Source of the DNA: Eutreptiella sp. 'Long Island Sound 2002'
Lineage: Eukaryota > Euglenozoa > Euglenophyceae > Eutreptiales > Eutreptiaceae
NCBI GenBank assembly: GCA_964036045.1
Contig: OZ038379.1
Span: 113,983,604 to 114,047,603 of the forward strand
DNA: 64,000 nucleotides
Direction: 5' to 3'
Shown here: positions 60,337-64,000 of the stretch, piece by piece
Numbering within the stretch: position 1 is the first letter of the stretch
Layout of the letters: every line of letters starts with the position of its first letter
The notes under the pieces: model-generated
What the model was told of the DNA's origin: nothing
Databases searched by the model: none
What the model saw: only the letters and a program-made list of their open reading frames with translations
Program-made: the position numbers and the translations under genes

Positions 60337-62299
60337 TCAAGCGTACAAGCAGTGCCTTTTTCTTCGGTCCTTTGTGGCCTCGCCATGGGCAAGCCTTTGC
60401 CGGGCCGCTCGGTGTCGTAACCCCACGGCAAGGGTCTCCATGTTCAATACATGGGTGAGACCACGTCGTGAAACGCGTGGGCGGCGGAGGCACCACCCAC
60501 ACATGCTGTTTTTGACAGCAAGTTTGAAAGGCTTATGCCTGTGTTCCGCAGGTATACTGCTGAACACATAAAGGTTACGATACTTTTGGAGCACCGCTCC
60601 ACAATGGGCCACTGTCCAGTGGACCCATGGGGTTGACTCCCAACCCAATTGGAGCCATGCCTCACCGATTTTACGAAAGTGCGTCTTGCCCTCTTGTACC
60701 TAACCATTGGTCAATGGTGTCTTTTGCCTCCACAAGGTATATAGGCTACGCATATTGCGCAGCAACACTTCAATAAGTGTCCACAAGAGGACACCACCAA
60801 ACATGGTGTTAGGAAATTGGTTCCTGAGACCATGTAGAATTCGAACATGGTACTTGGGGTCTGTCAAGAACAACATAGAGGTGCCGATATTAAATTGCCC
60901 TACCTTAGTGGTCTTTTGGAAAAGCCTGTCATCGGGAGGCACATCTTTTACATCTGCCAAAAGGGTAGACCATACATCGGCAAACTCACTAGCAATTCGC
61001 CGCACTCCAACAACACCGACTGTTAACGTGGTAATAGTTTCTGTTAGGCGCTTCTTGAAAGCATTGGTTACCCTACAACCTGCGTGTGCATAGTCTCCAA
61101 TGCGAATACACACACTGCGAAGAAATGCCCCCCATTGAATTTTGTTTACCGTGCCCTCTATCGGCACCGAGCCCCTAGCATCGGGGCAGCCCCACCAACA
61201 CTTCCTGCCCCCCGTTCGTCACCATCATTACTTTCCCATCCCCTGTCACTTTACATTGAAACTTTTTGGTTTCGTTTTTGACACGGAATGTACAACTTTC
61301 CTGTAGATGGAGGATTTGGGCATTTGGGCCCGCATTCTCATCTAAAGCCTGCAGCCATGCGGCGTCATCAGGCCCATCCATGCACACCCACATCACCCAT
61401 TTGTGGATGTCCCCCGCAGTAGAAAACCCCGAGGCCTAGCCGTTTACAAAAACAGCGACCTTAGTGACCGATGTGTGCCACAATGACGTTGCATCGGGGC
61501 ATATTAAAATCCAAATCTTCTCAGTATCCACTTCAAGCTCCCCTAGGGTCTCGGCTATCTTCAACTGCGTAAAAACCAGGTCTTCTAGTGTTGCTGTCGC
61601 TGCGCACCGCCACTCGATCATGTTGGGGCCATTGATAGCCTAGGTTGTGGTGGAGCGCGGTGTTAACCTTGTGCGCGCTTCGGCAACATCGCGGCGCGTA
61701 CGTTCGCGCGGGAGGGCCAACATCTGCCGTATTGATAACTTCAATCTCCTACCGGTGGCCCATAGTCCGATTGCGCGCACTACACGAGGCTCCTCATCGT
61801 CGTCATGCCCGGCGAAACGGATGTACAAGCCTCCACCACCCTCAACGACAACTGCCTCCGGATCCAGTAAAAGTTCCTGCATGATGGTGTGTATGTGGTG
61901 CCGCCGCTCTGCTCGGGCCTTCCCCTTGATGGCCGTGTATGGCTTAAGCTGTGGGATGCTATCCACAAGTGCGGCAACCGCATTTCCCATGGTTTCTGTG
62001 ACAAACGGGAAAGGTGTGACCGCTGGAACCCCTGCTGGAACCCCATGGTGGAACCCCTTTCTGCGTTGGAACCCTTTGCTGGAACCCTTTGCTCGAACCC
62101 CTTCCAACGCTGGATGGTGGTGCCCGAGGGGATCGCCACCTTGGTGTTGGGTTGGGCGGCGAGATCGGTGCAGCCCAACCCATCGGGGCCAGCATAGCCC
62201 CAAGTGCCCACGGCAGCCCGGGCAGCCGGCAGCCCGGGCAGCCGGCAGCCCGGGCAGCCTTGGCCCAGTCGACCAAGGGGGCCAACAAAGGCATCTGGG
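60337..62299 (-). pseudogene. D transposase, DDE-type candidate
   Basis: Exon 62,299-62,109 (DLAAQPNTKVAIPSGTTIQ) joins in frame, across an intron, to exon 61,995 onward (QTMGNAVAALVDSIPQLKPY). That frame continues through TAG 61,640, block 1 ICPDATSLWHTS, TAG 61,436 (aligned with Trp of B in VNVWGW), and block 2 VTGDGKVMMVTNGG. After a frame change near 61,195 come CWWGCPDARGSVPIEG and IQWGAFLRSVCIR, matching B. The frame continues past TAG 60,700 to block 3 FSSIPAEHRHKPFKLAV and RGLTHVLNMETLAVGLRH, ending at 60,337. About 640 residues. It is the clearest link between the B and D elements. Confidence 0.75.
61996..62108 (-). other. Intron in D transposase carrying D-type repeats
   Basis: Starts GTTGGAAGGGG and ends CCGTTTGTCACAG. 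Phase 1, and the joined codon CAA keeps the protein frame (TTIQ | QTMG). The interior is GGGTTCCAGCA-type repeats, the minus-strand form of GCTGGAACCC. Confidence 0.85.
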
Positions 62300-62487
62300 C
62301 TGAAATGCAAGGGAACAAAGGTGAAACAAAGGTGCTGGAACCCTTGCTGGAACCCCTTGCTGGAACCCCTTTGTGCGCTGGAAACCTCTGCTGGAACCTT
62401 GCTGGAAGCCGCATTCTGCGCTGGAACCCCTGCTGGAACCCCTGCTGGAACCCCCCTTTCTGCGCTCGAACCCCTGTTGGAACCCAC
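62300..62487 (-). other. Second D intron carrying D-type repeats
   Basis: The 3' end CCCTTGCATTTCAG directly precedes the exon at 62,299. The 5' site GTGGGTTCCAAC at 62,487 is tentative. Ten or so GCTGGAACCCC units lie inside. Confidence 0.7.
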
Positions 62488-62687
62488 CTTTGTGCGCTTT
62501 TGGTCAGTTTTGGAAATTCAACATAGCGTGTGGCCCTTCACAACCTAGGCTTGCTTTGGACTTAGGACACTTATAGGAACTCCTACAGTGACTCTTAGGC
62601 ATTGTAAACACGTGCACATCGTGGTTCTAGTGGTACCCAAAAGGGGGGGCGGTTTCTGCGCCCACCTTCTAGCGACACACCCCATGG

Positions 62688-63545
62688 CGTCTAGAACCAA
62701 ACACCGTGCACCCATCGGTGGACTCAGTGATTTGGTCTGGAGACTTTTGCCTAGAACCAGCCAACATTCATTTCTCCGCCCTCGTCACATTGCATTTCTT
62801 ACACTTTGTATTTGGAACAATACAACAACAGATATTTAGGCAGCTTTCGAATTGCAATTAAGACACCCCGGTGCTCAGCAAAAACCTTTGCCATATTTCA
62901 TCACATCCAACTCAGTACGGAAATACCCCATGCAAGTCGAAAGGTTTGGTAGGTTGGCTGAACATTGCGCATCATGTAATGCTACACAAACCCAACAATG
63001 GACGCGCCCCCCGAATCATTGAGCCACTACAAGCACTACCCCACCAAATCAAGGAATCCCGGACAAAAAGTCTAAGTGTGAAGAGATTATGCGGATGGCC
63101 CGAGGGACCCTGCGGGATGATAAAAATGCGATCTCTTCACACTTCCCTAGTGTTAGGGGTGGTTTTCCGGGCCAAATCGTGACGCATGGCAATCTCAGCA
63201 CCGTGCTCTGTCCGAATCCCTCTCAAATGAAACATGCTCACAGCATGCAACAATGCAGGACATAATGTAATGTCGATTTCTTCGATTTAGTGCACATAAA
63301 TGATCATCCAATGTCTTTCAACCATTGCAATCACATGCATAGTTCAATTTAATTGCCCCCCACAAATGTGTCATTAGGGTTAGGGTTAGGGTTAGGGTGT
63401 GCTAAATTTGCTTTCTCTGCCAAAGGGCCCACCTTTATCATAGAGTTCTCCCTTGCACCAAACAAAAGAGTAGGAAAGCATCATTTAGGGCTAGGGTCGG
63501 GTCCTCCGCAACACCACATTGGCTCTACTTAGGGTTAAGCTCAAT
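62688..63545. other. Intergenic, with telomere-like tract and small hairpin
   Basis: No convincing gene. AGTGTGAAGAGAT at about 63,077 is the reverse complement of ATCTCTTCACACT at about 63,131, forming a hairpin. TTAGGG units are at 63,374-63,397. Single TAGGG words follow to about 63,533. Confidence 0.5.
63374..63397 (+). repeat. Interstitial (TTAGGG)4
   Basis: Four exact TTAGGG units surrounded by non-telomeric sequence. Confidence 0.95.
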
Positions 63546-63550
63546 CCTCC

Positions 63551-63811
63551 TCACCCAAGCTCGTCCCAGAGCTTGCCAGCAGTAATGCAACAATTTACAT
63601 TGTTGCGCACCAACAAGGTGTTCACGCCGTGAAGCATAGCAACTTTCTGATTCACGCTATGCTTCGACCGTACACGGATGCGGTTATGGTTAGTGCGTTG
63701 GGATTCCATTGGTTGCTCATCAGCATACCCGCAAAACCAAGCAAAGTGGACACCATCTTCCAATGACTTTGGTGCGCAACCAACCCTCAAACGAAGGCAA
63801 TCGTATGACAT
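63551..63811 (-). CDS. Small unidentified open frame
   Basis: 86 codons from ATG 63,811: CLRLRVGCAPKSLEDGVHFA, GYADEQPMESQRTNHNRIRV and LLVRNNVNCCITAGKLWDEL. It is uninterrupted and reads like protein, but a second frame on the same strand also has coding-like text (LLGFAGMLMSNQWNPNALTI) with TGA stops, so the true frame is uncertain. The family is not recognised. Confidence 0.35.
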   Translation of the reverse strand: MSYDCLRLRVGCAPKSLEDGVHFAWFCGYADEQPMESQRTNHNRIRVRSKHSVNQKVAMLHGVNTLLVRNNVNCCITAGKLWDELG

Positions 63812-64000
63812 GCACCATGTTCAATTTCGGCGCCTTGTTGGCCTCCCCCACTTGCAACTTCAAGAAATCGAAAGGCAACTTGAATTTTCATCGGTTCCCT
63901 TTGTGCAGCCAACACGCGCGAACTGTCCAAGAAGTTATCACCCCAATGATTAAGAAAGGAGCGTAACCCACAATCCAAAGGTGTGTCGTTTGACCGTGCT

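Larger units (their letters stand above)
59885..62687 (-). mobile_element. Transposon D: 2.8-kb DNA transposon
   Basis: The left end (59,885) CCATTGTTGGGTGCGTCGCT continues AGAAGGTGTGCGCAAGAA. The right end, reverse-complemented, reads GCCATGGGGTGTGTCGCT, then AGAAGGTGGGCGCAGAAA. A single minus-strand transposase gene fills the element; there is no companion gene. Subterminal repeats GCACCCTTTCT and GCTAGAACCCC lie at 60,105-60,275, and GCTGGAACCCC lies in two introns. Confidence 0.7.

Noticed and set aside
44558-61642. Alternative genetic code in which TAG and TGA mean Trp
   Set aside because: TGG is used freely in the same frames, frameshifts occur too, and simple C:G-to-T:A decay explains the stops.
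63374-63397. Chromosome end
   Set aside because: Only four telomere-like units, with non-telomeric sequence continuing on both sides.

Overview
The window is nuclear DNA of a eukaryote. It has no bacterial operons, there are clear GT...AG introns (two of them join reading frames exactly), and satellite DNA covers about 27 kb. High GC outside the satellites, long G/C runs, Ser/Pro/Gln-rich proteins, and LINE and copia-like remnants would suit a repeat-rich alga or other protist. The species cannot be fixed from the sequence. (TTAGGG)n occurs only as short internal tracts.

Layout: 1-6,850 is a 63-bp satellite with one inverted block. 6,929-8,783 (-) holds a large unidentified gene. 8,944-9,846 holds two minisatellites (85 bp and 59 bp). 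10,040-11,261 (+) is a decayed LINE reverse transcriptase. 11,415-14,257 and 21,407-22,157 (-) are coding remnants that lie on either side of a 6.7-kb DNA transposon, called A1 here (14,533-21,214), with terminal inverted repeats (TIRs) of about 165 bp. 23,319-43,950 is a 79-bp satellite of about 260 monomers, related to the 85-bp repeat. 43,960-45,965 is a second, shorter A-type copy (A2, +). 46,115-47,351 (-) is an unidentified gene remnant with a Cys/His motif. 47,561-58,658 is an 11.1-kb transposon (B) with TIRs, and a different 4.7-kb transposon (C, 52,025-56,696) is nested inside it. 59,885-62,687 is a small 2.8-kb transposon (D). The last 1.3 kb holds an internal telomere-like tract and one small open frame.

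The main result is a set of four DNA-transposon types (A, B, C, D) in one window. A, B and D encode recognisably related DDE-type transposases: a first block with D in the context DAT or DGT, a second block DGK followed by GG and a CxxC pair, and a third block with E before a basic KR/K motif. C encodes a more distant protein with a similar last block. A and B also carry a large companion gene upstream of the transposase, and both companions end in a coiled coil. C carries a companion with a Pro-rich/charged region and a Tudor-like barrel. Each element type has its own short-repeat vocabulary: A uses AGCTTTCACT, B uses GTTAGAGC and GCGATAAC, C uses TTCATAATTC with its reverse complement, and D uses GCTGGAACCCC. 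Each vocabulary fills the ends of its element and also sits inside that element's introns or gene gaps. I know of no described family with this property, but I could not search for one.

Most reading frames are decayed. Of 26 premature stops I located in otherwise conserved frames, 16 are TAG, 8 TGA and 2 TAA. Two of the TAG stops align with Trp in sister transposases in this same window, which points to C:G-to-T:A decay. Several frame breaks fall in homopolymer runs and could be assembly errors.
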